From Elysia marginata (lineage: Eukaryota; Mollusca; Gastropoda; Plakobranchidae), in assembly GCA_019649035.1 (NCBI GenBank), contig BMAT01010461.1, positions 84,083 through 114,721 on the forward strand: a stretch of DNA of 30,639 nucleotides. The letters run 5' to 3'. Below the pieces are notes generated by a model. The model was not told the DNA's origin. It searched no databases and saw nothing but the letters and a program-made list of their open reading frames with translations. A program made the position numbers and the translations under genes. Shown one piece after another: positions 30,614-30,639 of the stretch. Positions within the stretch are counted from its first letter, which is position 1; each line of letters begins with the position of its first letter.

Positions 30614-30639
30614 AGTAGCAGTAGTAGTAGTAGTAGTAG
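30614..30639 (+). repeat. (AGT)n trinucleotide repeat at the right edge
   Basis: AGT/TAG units run to the last base of the window, so the repeat is cut. Confidence 0.95.

Overview
The window is an AT-rich stretch of animal nuclear DNA, most likely from a mollusc and plausibly a gastropod. The reasons are two intron-containing animal genes with GT-AG splice sites, tRNA-derived CORE-type SINEs, RTE-like and CR1/L2-like LINE fragments, and many short palindromes of the tctagatctag and taggcctac kind. The organism assignment is inference. Nothing prokaryotic is present: no operons, CRISPR array or phage.

Left part (1-12.1 kb): two genes lie head to head across about 0.66 kb. On the minus strand, four coding exons (5665 to 772) give the first 158 residues of sorting nexin-8 (SNX8): an N-terminal EH-like domain followed by the start of the PX domain. 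The gene runs off the left edge. On the plus strand, six coding exons (6328 to 12094) give a complete 179-residue TMEM220-family membrane protein. All splice phases agree in both genes. The shared region holds a near-consensus TISU/YY1-like element on the SNX8 start codon, an M-box/CLEAR-like GTCATGTGAC just upstream of it, and a tandem duplication of about 50 bp.

Middle (12.1-18.5 kb): mostly non-coding. It contains a 0.73-kb foldback element, a pair of 430-495-bp direct repeats about 1.3 kb apart, a tRNA-derived SINE and simple repeats.

Right part (18.5-30.6 kb): dense with dead mobile elements. These are an internally deleted RTE-like LINE on the minus strand with altered catalytic residues, a 5'-truncated CR1/L2/Rex-like LINE, another direct-repeat pair, a fossil retroelement C-terminal domain, a possible tRNA-derived SINE, a small TIR element, a 150-bp CT tract and back-to-back SINE/LINE tails. 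At 29.8 kb a possible first coding exon of a secreted protein ends in a strong splice donor; no family was recognised.

Both window edges sit in simple sequence (C17 on the left, an AGT repeat on the right), which may mark contig breaks. The best-supported unusual points are the EH domain on SNX8, its start-codon and promoter architecture, the foldback element and the two direct-repeat pairs. No clearly new multi-gene system was found.
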